Assembly (NCBI GenBank): GCA_024449915.1
Contig: JAMZAV010001846.1
Coordinates: 177,708 to 241,707 of the forward strand
Source of the DNA: Sweltsa coloradensis
Taxonomy: Eukaryota > Arthropoda > Insecta > Plecoptera > Chloroperlidae
Direction: 5' to 3'
Length of the DNA: 64,000 bases
In this document: positions 11,540 to 22,100 of the stretch, piece after piece
Numbering within the stretch: position 1 is the first letter of the stretch
How the letters are laid out: the number at the start of each line of letters is the position of its first letter
Made by a program: the position numbers and the translations under genes
The notes under the pieces: generated by a model
Told to the model about the DNA's origin: nothing
The model's database searches: none
The model's input: only the letters and a program-made list of their open reading frames with translations

Positions 11540-12075
11540 AAATATTATTAAACAGCAGTAGTTTATAACGAAACACGATAACTTTCCAACACTTCCTCAA
11601 GACATCTAATCCATAAATGTGAATGAAAAATTTGCTCCAACACCAAACTAGGCCTACCTCAACGGACCAAACCAATCAACTAATAAAAACAAAGAACATG
11701 TAAAGAAGAAAGAAACTCGAACCGACGTGAAGGTAGTTCCGAGCTCTTCCGAGTTTGCACAACACCAGGCAAAGAAGTTATCTTTTCGATCGTCTTTTGT
11801 ACTGTGCCGAATCGATAGTCGAGAGTTGTTGTTGTTGTTTTTGTACCCTACTGTTTGGTGGCCGGTTTTACGTTTCCCCCCCATCTTCTAACAAGTAAAA
11901 TAAAAACTAAAAAGCTAATTTAGTTATTACAATAAATAAATACATTTACAAACACAAATTGAAATGATAAATTCCCTACATGACTATAAGTGTGACATTT
12001 AGTCTAAATACAAAATCAAAATTCTAAATACAGAATTCACTAAATACCTATCTCTCTTCCAAATTTATGTAGGTC
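11540..12075. other. HEXIM 5' flank
   Basis: About 530 bp upstream of HEXIM. It should hold the promoter and 5' UTR, but no clear TATA box or initiator can be assigned by eye. Short open frames here are not supported. Confidence 0.4.
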
Positions 12076-12819
12076 CATGGGCGCCGGCAGGAATTTTGGC
12101 AGGGGGGGGGGGCAAAAGTTACAATTTGTACTTTTGTTGGGCAAGCACAGGGGGTTTGGGGCGCCGCAGGCGAAATTTGTGAAAATCAGGTTTTTAGAAT
12201 GCGTTTAGTGGGTTTTAGAAAATAGTAGTGGGCTGAATACGATACCAAAATTATGTAATTTTTGTGCAGTCGATACTCTGAACTAGAAAATCGCTTGAAG
12301 CGAGCCAGCCGAGCGTGATAAACACTTCACTGCAACTCAAAGATGTTGGAATATTACTTGATGGGGAGGTTATGAGTATAGTTATAGTTTTGTTTTAGTT
12401 TACGCCTCGGACTAGATGAAAAACAACTACAAAAAAGTGACTACAGTGTTGTCACTTGTCTGTATGATAAATAAATAAATAAATAAATTTTATTTATTTA
12501 ATTTTATTAATATTTATAGAACTAATCACTGCCTCCTAGATGTTCGTCGTGGCTCAGGAGCCACGACGAACATCTAGGAGGCAGTGGAACTAATAGTAGT
12601 ACTAGTAGTATCTCTGGAACTAAATGTCCCCAATTGATAAAGAAAATAAAACTAGGAACACTCCTCTCCCGATCAGATCATTTTATATATTAATATTATT
12701 CATATTAATTTATAATATGTAACAACGCATATGGCCGGTTGATTTTTTCCTGAAATCCAGGAGGGGGGGGGTGGGGGCAAGCGCCCCCCCCCCTTGCCCC
12801 CCCCCTCCCGGCGCTCATG
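12076..12819. mobile_element. Inverted-repeat element with CATGRGCGCCGG ends
   Basis: Left CATGGGCGCCGGCAGG and right end (reverse complement CATGAGCGCCGGGAGG) form a terminal inverted repeat next to G-runs on the left and C-runs on the right. About 744 bp, non-coding. It encloses the 60-bp palindrome at 12527-12586 and an AAAT microsatellite at 12467-12500. No exact target duplication found. Confidence 0.5.
12527..12586. repeat. 60-bp perfect palindrome with 8-bp flanking duplication
   Basis: Two perfect 29-nt arms (CACTGCCTCCTAGATG... and its exact complement) separated by only AG. It is flanked on both sides by GAACTAAT (12519-12526, 12587-12594), so it behaves as an insertion with a target-site duplication. 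Confidence 0.9.
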
Positions 12820-12865
12820 TAGTAGGCCTACATAATTTAAATCTGTCAATTTATAGTCCGGGGTC

Positions 12866-12892
12866 CACGGTCCAATACAATATTGGACCGTG
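12866..12892. repeat. 27-bp perfect palindrome with 8-bp flanking duplication
   Basis: CACGGTCCAATA, spacer CAA, TATTGGACCGTG. Flanked by identical CCGGGGTC at 12858-12865 and 12893-12900. Same design as the 60-bp palindrome 280 bp upstream but unrelated in sequence apart from CAC/GTG termini. Confidence 0.88.
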
Positions 12893-12900
12893 CCGGGGTC

Positions 12901-15459
12901 TATACACGAATTTGAGGCCGAACTTAGGACAAATTGCAACAGAAGCAAATTTGATATCATTGGATTCAGAAAAAAAAATAACCCATAAAGAAACCCCTAA
13001 AATCCCCATAGAGTGGGTGGGTCTAATCATCCCCTAAATGAAAATGTAATAAAATTGAATTTAAAAAAATATGTATTTTTGAAACCTAATTTTGTGGCCA
13101 GCAGAGGTCAATGAAGGTCAAATTTTGTATTTTTTCAATATAATTTGGTAAACGTTTTTCTGTTGGCACAATATTTGATGATTGTCTCATTGTTGTAAAT
13201 AATTAGTAAATAGACCACTGCACTTGATACGGTATAAGTCAATCATGGCAGAACAAGGTTATTATTACAATCTGCAGGGCCATGACCCTACGAGTATGAA
13301 GTCAAAAATCTGTTTACTTACGTTTAGGCGCACTCAAATCATGTTACGTAATAATGTTATTCGCCGAAAGAGGTTTTTCACGTACTACGCATCGAGACTA
13401 TATTTTGGGACGTACCTGGATGGATCAAACCCACACTTTAAAATCCTTACTGAAGATTTTATTCATGGATTTCCTTAAATATATTCGGTAAAATCTCTTT
13501 TTTTACAATGTTAAATGCTCATTTTAAAAAAAATCGATCATCAAATCCAGCTAATTTCACATACAGAACGTACCGCTTTTTTACCTTTAATTTTCATCCA
13601 AAAAATCTGCATTTTTGGTAGGCTGTTCACAAAGGATGAGCGCGTGTCTCTATCTAAGCCGATTTTGAAATTTCAAATAATTGTCTCTTACACAAAATTG
13701 TGAATTTACTACAATTTAACAGTTTGGTGTCATATTTACGGTCAGTTTATAAAAAAAGTGAGCAGTATTTTGAAAATGTGTCTTGATACCAACTATTACA
13801 CATTCTTACTTAACACTTTGGTGCAAATTGCAACCCGATAGGACATTATGATAGAGCTTCCAAGTGATCCTGACTTTACCTCTGCGTTCTGCGTCAAAGC
13901 CTGGTTTTCTCGAGCTTAGCCAACAGTTTTAAGCCCCGTAATAAAGCCATTGGATATGTTATTTCCACCAAATTTACACCCCATAAGTAGTAGGCATTGA
14001 GGTTGTCTACGGGAAGATTTCATTTCGCAAAACCTATTACTAGGTGCCCGCTATAGGGTACTGTACACTCAGGTACCTCCTAAAAAAAACGTTTTTTGCG
14101 TTTTCGGGGTGTTTCCCAGCCGCCATGAAACGTGAAATGAACTTTGAATACGTTTCACTACAAAAACCAAACATTCACAATTTCACATTTACATCGGGAG
14201 TTGATCATGTCAAGGATTTTAGGTATCATGTACATATGTTGTAACATTTCAAAACCACATAAAACATAATTAGGCTATTACTAATGTTGGTTGATTAGTT
14301 TATTGAAGCAAAACTGTTCTAAATTATTATGTAAAACAACAATTCAAAAGTTACCCCACGTACATGCTGAGTCCAATTGGAAACTGAACCTAATCCCAAA
14401 GAAACGTACAGGGTCGAAAGGGCCCAACCGAGTTTCTAAAACATCATTGCAATACTCCGTATCACAGGGTAGGTTAGGTTATGCACAACTTTGTAAAGAT
14501 TCTAACGTGACCTTTGAAATAATATGGAAATAATATACTGACGTGATAAACTATGTTCTTACATTCTTACAATATTATTTTACATTTTTCTTTAAGACAC
14601 TTGCTGTAATATATTTCACATAACGATTCGTATTTCTTTACTGATCTGTATTATCATTGTAGGCCTACATTTTATATATATTTTTATTCACATGTTTGAC
14701 ATACTGAATTTTAATAACTTATCGTAAGCTAGACGATATCCACACAAATGTCACTTATGATTATTATTAATAAAATAAAATACAATAAAACGCTAATTAA
14801 ATTTCCATGTTTCACCCAAAAACATACATGCCGTCATAAACTCCTGTCCCGCCAATCATCTGACTCTCATAAACACTCGGCCATCAACATATTGCTAGGC
14901 CTACACTAGTTTATTAAATCCTCGTGAAGGGACAGGCATTGATACTAAAATATAATTATGTAATTCAATGTATTGTAAAACTTTAATCTACCGTACTGAT
15001 TCAAGATTCAGAATAATGATAATTTACTTTATTTTTACTCAACAACTTGTTTTCATACATATCGTCACATATTTTCTCATTTCATTGTTGATAGACATAG
15101 TTTTATAATTTATTTGTAATCCTATCGATCTATTTGTATTTAGTTTTATTTTGCACCTGTTGAGTGTAGGCCAGTGCTCTGTTGCAACATGATCCAGCAG
15201 TACACACTACACAGTGCTGTTTTTCCCAAACACCATTTCGAGTGTATTTTTTCGACTTTTAAAATTTATTTTTTATCTTCTTATTTTCATTTTGATTACT
15301 TTGAATCCCTTTATATAACATTTTAAATAATAAATTGATCTATAACGCCAACATCGAAAGGTAACATTGAACCACTTTATTTGTGTTATGAATGGCTGGA
15401 GCGGAGACAATCAAAACCATTAACCTTCTTCTTCTTCTTCATCCATCTGATCATCTCCC
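12901..15459. other. Non-coding between HEXIM and carbonic anhydrase 1
   Basis: No recognised gene. The 84-codon frame at 13224-13478 has no recognisable domain. At 14040-14240 there is a Helitron-like terminus (minus-strand ...GGGCACCTAG then T) with the same following blocks (CCCAGCCGnCnTGAAAnGTGA) as the copy at 20628, so it is a dispersed repeat. Confidence 0.5.
14041..14250 (-). mobile_element. Helitron-like 3' end, family D fragment
   Basis: Minus-strand end GGGCACCTAG then T, with CAGGTACC shortly inside, matching the terminus at 20628 (GGGCACCTAG, CAGGCACC). Interior similarity between the two extends over roughly 150 bp. Limits approximate. Confidence 0.4.
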
Positions 15460-15945
15460 CAGTGGCGTATCCAGGAATTCATAAAGGGGGGGGTTCAACC
15501 AATTTTTTCATAGATGTGCCGAAGGCTAAGTGGGGGGTCCGGGGGGCTTGCCCCCCGGAAAAAATTCTTCTTCAAGGTCGTTTTGGTGAAAATCTGTGCG
15601 TTTTAAAGCATCACAATGACCAACTTTTTATCTACTAAAATCCAGTTTTTAATCCAAAAGTTTTCTATTTCAAGGTAATTTTGGTGAAAATCTGTGCGTT
15701 TTTTTAAAGCATCGCACCAACTTTTTTATCTCAAATCATGTTTTTAATCTAAAAGTTTTCTCTATCAAGGTTATTTTGGTGAAAATATGTGCGTTTTAAA
15801 GCATCAAAATAACCAACTTTGTATCTACTAAAATCCTCCTTTAGTTAGATGGTAATTTGTAGTTATTTTATTTTCTCCTGTACACTTTTTTTCCAAAAGG
15901 GGGGGGGGGTTTCTCCCCCCTCTCCCCCCCTTGGATACACCACTG
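15460..15945. mobile_element. hAT-like MITE with three internal tandem repeats
   Basis: Ends CAGTGGCGTATCCAGG and TTGGATACACCACTG are inverted repeats with long G and C runs inside, a common hAT MITE design. Flanks ATCTCCCC at 15453-15460 and 15948-15955 are duplicated, but with 1-2 nt offset from the termini. The centre (about 15570-15840) is three tandem repeats of about 100 bp, each containing TTTTGGTGAAAATnTGTGCG. It lies 46 bp beyond the carbonic anhydrase 1 stop codon. Confidence 0.65.
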
Positions 15946-15957
15946 CAATCTCCCCCC

Positions 15958-15963
15958 TTTATT
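15958..15963 (-). promoter_or_regulatory. Poly(A) signal AATAAA, carbonic anhydrase 1
   Basis: Minus-strand AATAAA 28 nt past the stop codon at 15991; downstream sequence is the MITE, so the transcript probably ends at or inside it. Confidence 0.55.
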
Positions 15964-15990
15964 CAACTGTTTCTACACACAGAAGTAAAG

Positions 15991-16170
15991 TTAGATCGCG
16001 AACCCCAGCAAGCGCACTAGTAGCACCAGTGACGTGACGGGCGCTATCCTGCAGACCGCCGACGCTTTAGGTTGAGGAGTCGTGACCACTCGCCCGTTGA
16101 GGTTCTGAGTGGCCCGATAGTTGTCACCGATTGTGTGGTTTTCAACTCGTAGACTCAAGAAACTTGCCAG
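15991..16170 (-). CDS. Carbonic anhydrase 1, terminal exon (180 nt)
   Basis: Acceptor TCTTTGCTTCCAG; reads LASFLSLRVENHTIGDNYR then TQNLNGRVV and a hydrophobic tail ending LLGFAI before the stop. The tail fits GPI-anchor attachment signals. Confidence 0.88.
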   Translation of the reverse strand: MASFLSLRVENHTIGDNYRATQNLNGRVVTTPQPKASAVCRIAPVTSLVLLVRLLGFAI

Positions 16171-19100
16171 CTGGAAGCAAAGATATTTACAAGTAAGAGA
16201 AACCATTCAGGCTGCCATACTTGTATCCCAGGGATGAGGTGTTCTACCTGGATTACATACTAATTAATCACAGTACACTGGTAACGCTACACCGTCATAC
16301 CCTGTACAAGGCTACCATATATTAATCTCATCCACCTCGGCTAGCCTACACAGTCAATGAGCAACACACTTGGCATACAAATTAACACATAATTAGACAT
16401 TTATTTTTAAAACCAAGTAATAATACTACAGCAATTATTTAGTGAAATTGATCTGCTTGATAACGACCACATTGGACATTAAAAGTTTATATCATACGAC
16501 CTTCTTTGGCTGTTGTGTTTGAGTATGATTTTTCACCCATCTGTAGTCTTCTCTTGTGAGTCCTTATACTTCTAATCTTCTTACTTCTCTTCTCTTGAAT
16601 TCTTCTTAAAAGTATATTTATAGGTGCCAAGTTGCAGACACATAAACTTATAATTGAAATTAGTTTTAAAATGAATCACTTCTGCTTTCTTTACTAGAGC
16701 AAAACTCCTTGACCTAACTCGATTCAAGTAGCATCCAAGATGGCCATTCTGTTCCTGGTCAAATTCATTGTTTCAAAGTTCTAGATTTTTGTATCTTTTT
16801 TACACATCACATAAACACTTTTTAATATTTACTTATTTTTTATAAATTTAAATTTGCTGTATTTACCTTTAATAATCATTATCAGAACATTATTAAAACT
16901 TAAATAATATAATTATTTTACCATAAGTGAAAAATACAGCCTTTGAACTTGTTATAATGTAACAACTACTCAATCATCCTACTTGAACCTTTTATACATT
17001 TTAGAAGTCACTGCCTACTGACTGTCCAGACGACTATCTCACCTGTTTCTTGGAGATGGGCACTAGTGCCGACATGACTGTCCAGACGACCGTCTCGTTG
17101 CACCCCGGAGTGGTGAGGGAGCCGTCGTAGCGGTAGAACATGGAGAGGTCGCTGGGCAGCAGCTGCTGCGGGGCGAGGGTCATCACGTACGGAACTTCCG
17201 GTTTGTTGTCCACCTTGGTCAGCGCAGAGATCAGCGGCTCCAGCTTGGGGTTGTTTTCTGTTGTTTCCTGAGTCACAAGAGAACTAATTGAAACAGTACT
17301 CATTGTTATGCACCTATTTATCTCGTTAATAAAAATAATTGTATACGAGGATATTTTGTGTTTTTTATAGACTGACTATACCTGTTTTTATAGACTACAG
17401 AGGTTTCGTTTATCTACGCTGCATCAATTAGTCCGGCGGTTTACCTGCGTCATCAACCCATAACGTCAACTAGAACAAACTGTGCGCCACATATTTTCAA
17501 TTTATGAACATTTTGCCCGCCATAACTTGCTATTTGTATTTCATTTCTCAATAGACTTGTTAGATTTTGATTTTTGATTTTATAATGCATTTCGGTTTTG
17601 TTATCGGGTATTTAATTAATTATCTTTAAAAGTCTACATCACACTTGTAGAGTTTCCTTTGTTGTTGATTGTGTCTTTTAGTAATTAATGTAATAAATGC
17701 GTTATCGATTGTGCTAACAGTAATTTGATATTATATTATGGGAGCGTATATATCCCATGCAACGACAGCATTGCCACGGAATATTCAGCGCGACAGTAAT
17801 TATACACTCCCACTTGACTCGTTTACTTTAAACCTCCCCTTGTGATACAAGTCCTAGGTCCAGTTATGTTGTGACAATCGACACAGATCCTGTCTACCTT
17901 GTTTACAAACGGTTTTGCACTGAACCATATATCTATACTGGAGTAATCTACTTGTCATTTACTATATTTTCCATTTGAACGTTCAGCAACAGCAGACCTA
18001 CAGTAGACATGAGCGTATCCAAGGAGTGGCCTTGATTCGCTTCTGTGAGTGAGTGACCCTAGAGTTGTAGAACTCACCTTGAAGAGAACTCCTACCACTG
18101 CCAGCCCCTGTGGTTGTTGCGACGCCTCTGATATCCCTGAGTACTGCTTGGCGTAGTGCACTAGGTGAGCCTCAAGAGGCATCCTGGGAACATATACAGT
18201 ATCGGATGTATTCATAGTACCGGTACCTCCCCCTAAAGGCTACATTTCATGTCCCTCATCAGGTGAAAGACTAGGTTTTGGATGCAAGGTGTATTTGTGA
18301 TGGAATTACTAAGAGAGCCGAAGAGAACCGACTAAAACTTCTCAGTCAGGACTTCTGGTGGCGGACTTCGAACCTAGGACGACATAATCGCGCTCGTTGC
18401 GCAGAAGCTACCTCTGTCGGCAGCATCGGAGGTACCGTCGGAAACACCATAGTATATTAATAAATTATTGGAAGAAGTATCAAGTAAACTGATTCCTAGA
18501 GATATTTGGATTACTTTAGATCGATGAGAAAGTCTTGTGGGGACGTATTTCTTGATGTGTGTTGGTGTTATTTCACGAAAGGATCAATCTGTTTGCTAAA
18601 TACCATGTCGCAAATAATAATATTTATGTTCACAAACATTTTTGCTAAAACATTATATTTTCATTACTAGTTAGCAGGAAACAACAGTTCACAAATTATG
18701 TACATTTCAAGGTAGAGAGAGTTGGAGAGCTGCAGACGAATGGAATGGTTTCACCTACCTCCTGCCCTGCAACGTGTGCTCTGAGCCCCAGTGGAAGTGC
18801 ATCTTGGCCAAGTAGTACGTCCCTGGCAGACCTCCCCCAGACAACACGCACGTGCCTGGCTTCGTCACCTTCAACACAACTGTGCAGAAACAAAGGATTC
18901 AGTTTGTAATGCCAACAGTGGAACCAGATTGTCCTTCCATTAGATTGGAATCCGCTCACACAAAGTCCAGTGGTAGTTAGTGATTATTACTATAAACAAA
19001 TAAAATTTTGTAGGATGCCCGCTGTAGGGTATACACATCAGATTTAACCGATGTGACACTAACTATAGGTATATTGCGGACAGGACAATTGTGAAGGGAT

Positions 19101-22100
19101 GTGGTTTATACTCGCCTTCGTGTCCCGTGTTGATGATGGAGTCGTCCACCGGGGTCTCGTAGTTGGTGAACGTGAGCTTGTCGTACTTGACGGCCTGGGT
19201 CTTGTTCAGGGGGGCCAGGTCGATGGGGGACTGGCGAGTGCCCGTCTGACACAGGGCTGGCCACTGGCTCTCATATTCTGCGGGGAAGAACATTCGTCTG
19301 CTGACTTGCATCTCTTCATGTGCGTGTATAGCAAGGTGTGTGGTATTGTGATAGTACAAGGGTATTACACGGGGACTGCAGTCAGTCCGTGTGATAGGAG
19401 ACAATGGGGGACTGGCGAGTGCCCGTCTGACACAGGGCTGGCCACTGGCTCTCATATTCTGCGGGGAAGAACATTCGTCTGCTGACTTGCATCTCTTCAT
19501 GTGCGTGTATATAGCAAGGTGTTATGGTATTGTGAGAGTACAAGGGTATTACACGGCAACTGCAGTCAGCCCGAGTAATCGGAGACAATTGTAATCTTGC
19601 TGGGTTGCAGCTGACTACAATTCCCTGGATAGAGAATGTTCTAAACTGCTGACTGCAATCGTGTGTTGGATTTTTATGGTACTGCTTATGCGTACATTCG
19701 TTCTGTACACTATACACTGCAAAATTATATCTTGTACCTTTGACTTTACACGAGTTTCTTTCAAGATTTTTGATCCCGAAATTTGCGAAAATGAGCGGTA
19801 TGGTGAATTTCTTAAATCGGCCTCCATCTGCTTATTTTGTGTTTCATATGTGCTAGAGCTAGAGCATCATATTCATACCAATCTAAAATGGCCATAGCCA
19901 ATATTTATTTCGATAAAAAATCTTCCAAGGTCACGGGACTCAAAGATCGTCCCCATGTTATTTATTATGAGAGATTTTTGCCGTGGGACCTAGCTCGAAA
20001 ATAATTAACTAAGGCAATTTGTTTCACGTATAATGGTGGACCCCATATTATTTTATGTTACTTTGTAAATTCATAACGAGTTAGCCTAAATGTTTTTTTT
20101 CTAAGTTTAGGTGCAAGGTCTTGGGTGAGCTAATCCTTGGGACCAGCAGGGCGATTCTCTAAAAGCTTCGTTATATTTAAATTTAACCCCACCGTATGTT
20201 TAACAAAGTGACGTTATTTATCATATTTATCTCGGACCTTACAGAATCACCCGTTAGGATTGCCTGGCGACTACCTTAATTCGAGCCTGCAATGTTTGCC
20301 GTTATTTCCTCGTGCATAGCTCACAGTGGACATTGAAACGAGAACACATCTTTTGTTTCAGCTTGTACTGGCGATATGGCGGAGCTCGGCACACACGTAG
20401 CAATCAAGTTTCATGCACAACGAGCGTGTGAATCGAGCAACAAGGGGCATAACACACAACAGTTGAGCTTTAGCAAATAGGACTGTTCGTCGGGTAGGAT
20501 CGGGTAGGATCGGGTCGACCGGGCTGAAAAAAAGACCGCTTGTTATACTGTATGTAAAAAATTAATGGTTATACTTGTGAAGAATCTTACATTATGATCT
20601 CCCATTTAATTTATTATTTCTCGAACTAGGTGCCCGTTAGGGCGCCGCAGTCAAGCCGCGGTGCGCTACACACTCAGGCACCTTATACAGCAAGCAGAGT
20701 TGGGGTGATTTTGAGGTGCTACCCAGCCGTCTTGAAATGTGATGTGAACTTGAAAAATATCAAAATTGAGGGGATTTAGGTACCTGACAACACATGCCAA
20801 ATTTGGTTGTGGTACGAGCATTGCTTCTTGGTGAAAAAATGGCTAGAAACATGCTCAAAATCACTTTAAGGATGTTAGCTCCTGCTACTATTAGGGTCAA
20901 ATTCGTCAGTTTCAATCGACCCGTGATTCTGACCAAACGGGTGGGGCTACAACGTTCAGTGATATAGGGTCATTTGAAAGAAAAAGTTGAAAAAGTTTGC
21001 TGGAAGGCTTCCAAATAAAGGTTTCAATATAGCCTTTTACAGAATAATCAACAAGTTACTATAGTTACTTGACAATAATCACCTAGATTGTTTACAAAAA
21101 ACAAGTCTTTTGACCACTAGATATTTTAAATTCTATTGTTAATACCATATTATCAATTAAATTGACTTTGATAAAACTATTGTATTTTAACAAATAATTT
21201 TGTAATGGAACTTGAAAAAGTAATGTGATCCCGCATATGACAAAAAAACTTGTAATATAACAGCCAAACCTTACACAACCAAAAGCTGTGTTAAGATTGC
21301 GAAAATGTAGGAGGGTACATAAGCTTGGCATTTCTTTTAGATCTTATTGCTTTTGATTGTGTAAGGTTTGGCTGTTTTTTTACAAGTTTTTTGTTATATG
21401 TGGGATTTGGATAGTCTGGAAACACTCCCGTAGGTCGAATTGTTAATATTTAATACAATTCAAATATAAAATTCATTTGGCATTTTGTACATTCGATATA
21501 AATTAAAACTTGTCTGGACCGGCACTCCACCAATATGAACATAAATCCTGGACCGGCACTTCCCCAATTCCACACAGTCTAATTTTTTTTACCCGAAAAA
21601 CTGGTAGCTTTTCGTGACTATCGGGTCGGCCGCAAATACCCGACCCGACCCGAAATGTTATACACCCGTACACCAATTTGCAAAAATATAGTAGAATTAT
21701 ACAAATATTTTTTTATTCATTCTTTTATTGACAATATGAATACATTATTAATACTATTTTCTTGTTTATTAAATTTTAGTTGTAATTCCTTTGTAAATTA
21801 TATATTTTTATTTTTGACTTTTCTTCTTGCTTGTTAAAATTGATTTTAGTTGCTAATTTACTACTTGTTTGTCGAAATTTATTTTATTTCCTAAATAAGT
21901 CATTTAAGAGATTAAAGTGTTATTGAGAAACCTTTATCTCCCCTCTTAAGTGTTACTGTGTTTCTTGTGGCCTTGACTTCTTTACATTATCTCATATTTA
22001 AAAGGTCACTGAATATGTAATTTTACTATCAGTCGAAATGCACTATCTTAGCATGGCAATATTATCATGGTGTGGATAAAGGTAATTAACGAAAAAATAA

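Noticed and set aside
13224..13478. 84-codon plus-strand frame
   Set aside because: No recognisable domain, no splice context, and isolated in AT-rich DNA.
19099..19485. 128-codon plus-strand frame
   Set aside because: Antisense to the carbonic anhydrase exon and its duplicate; the minus-strand reading with splice sites explains the region.
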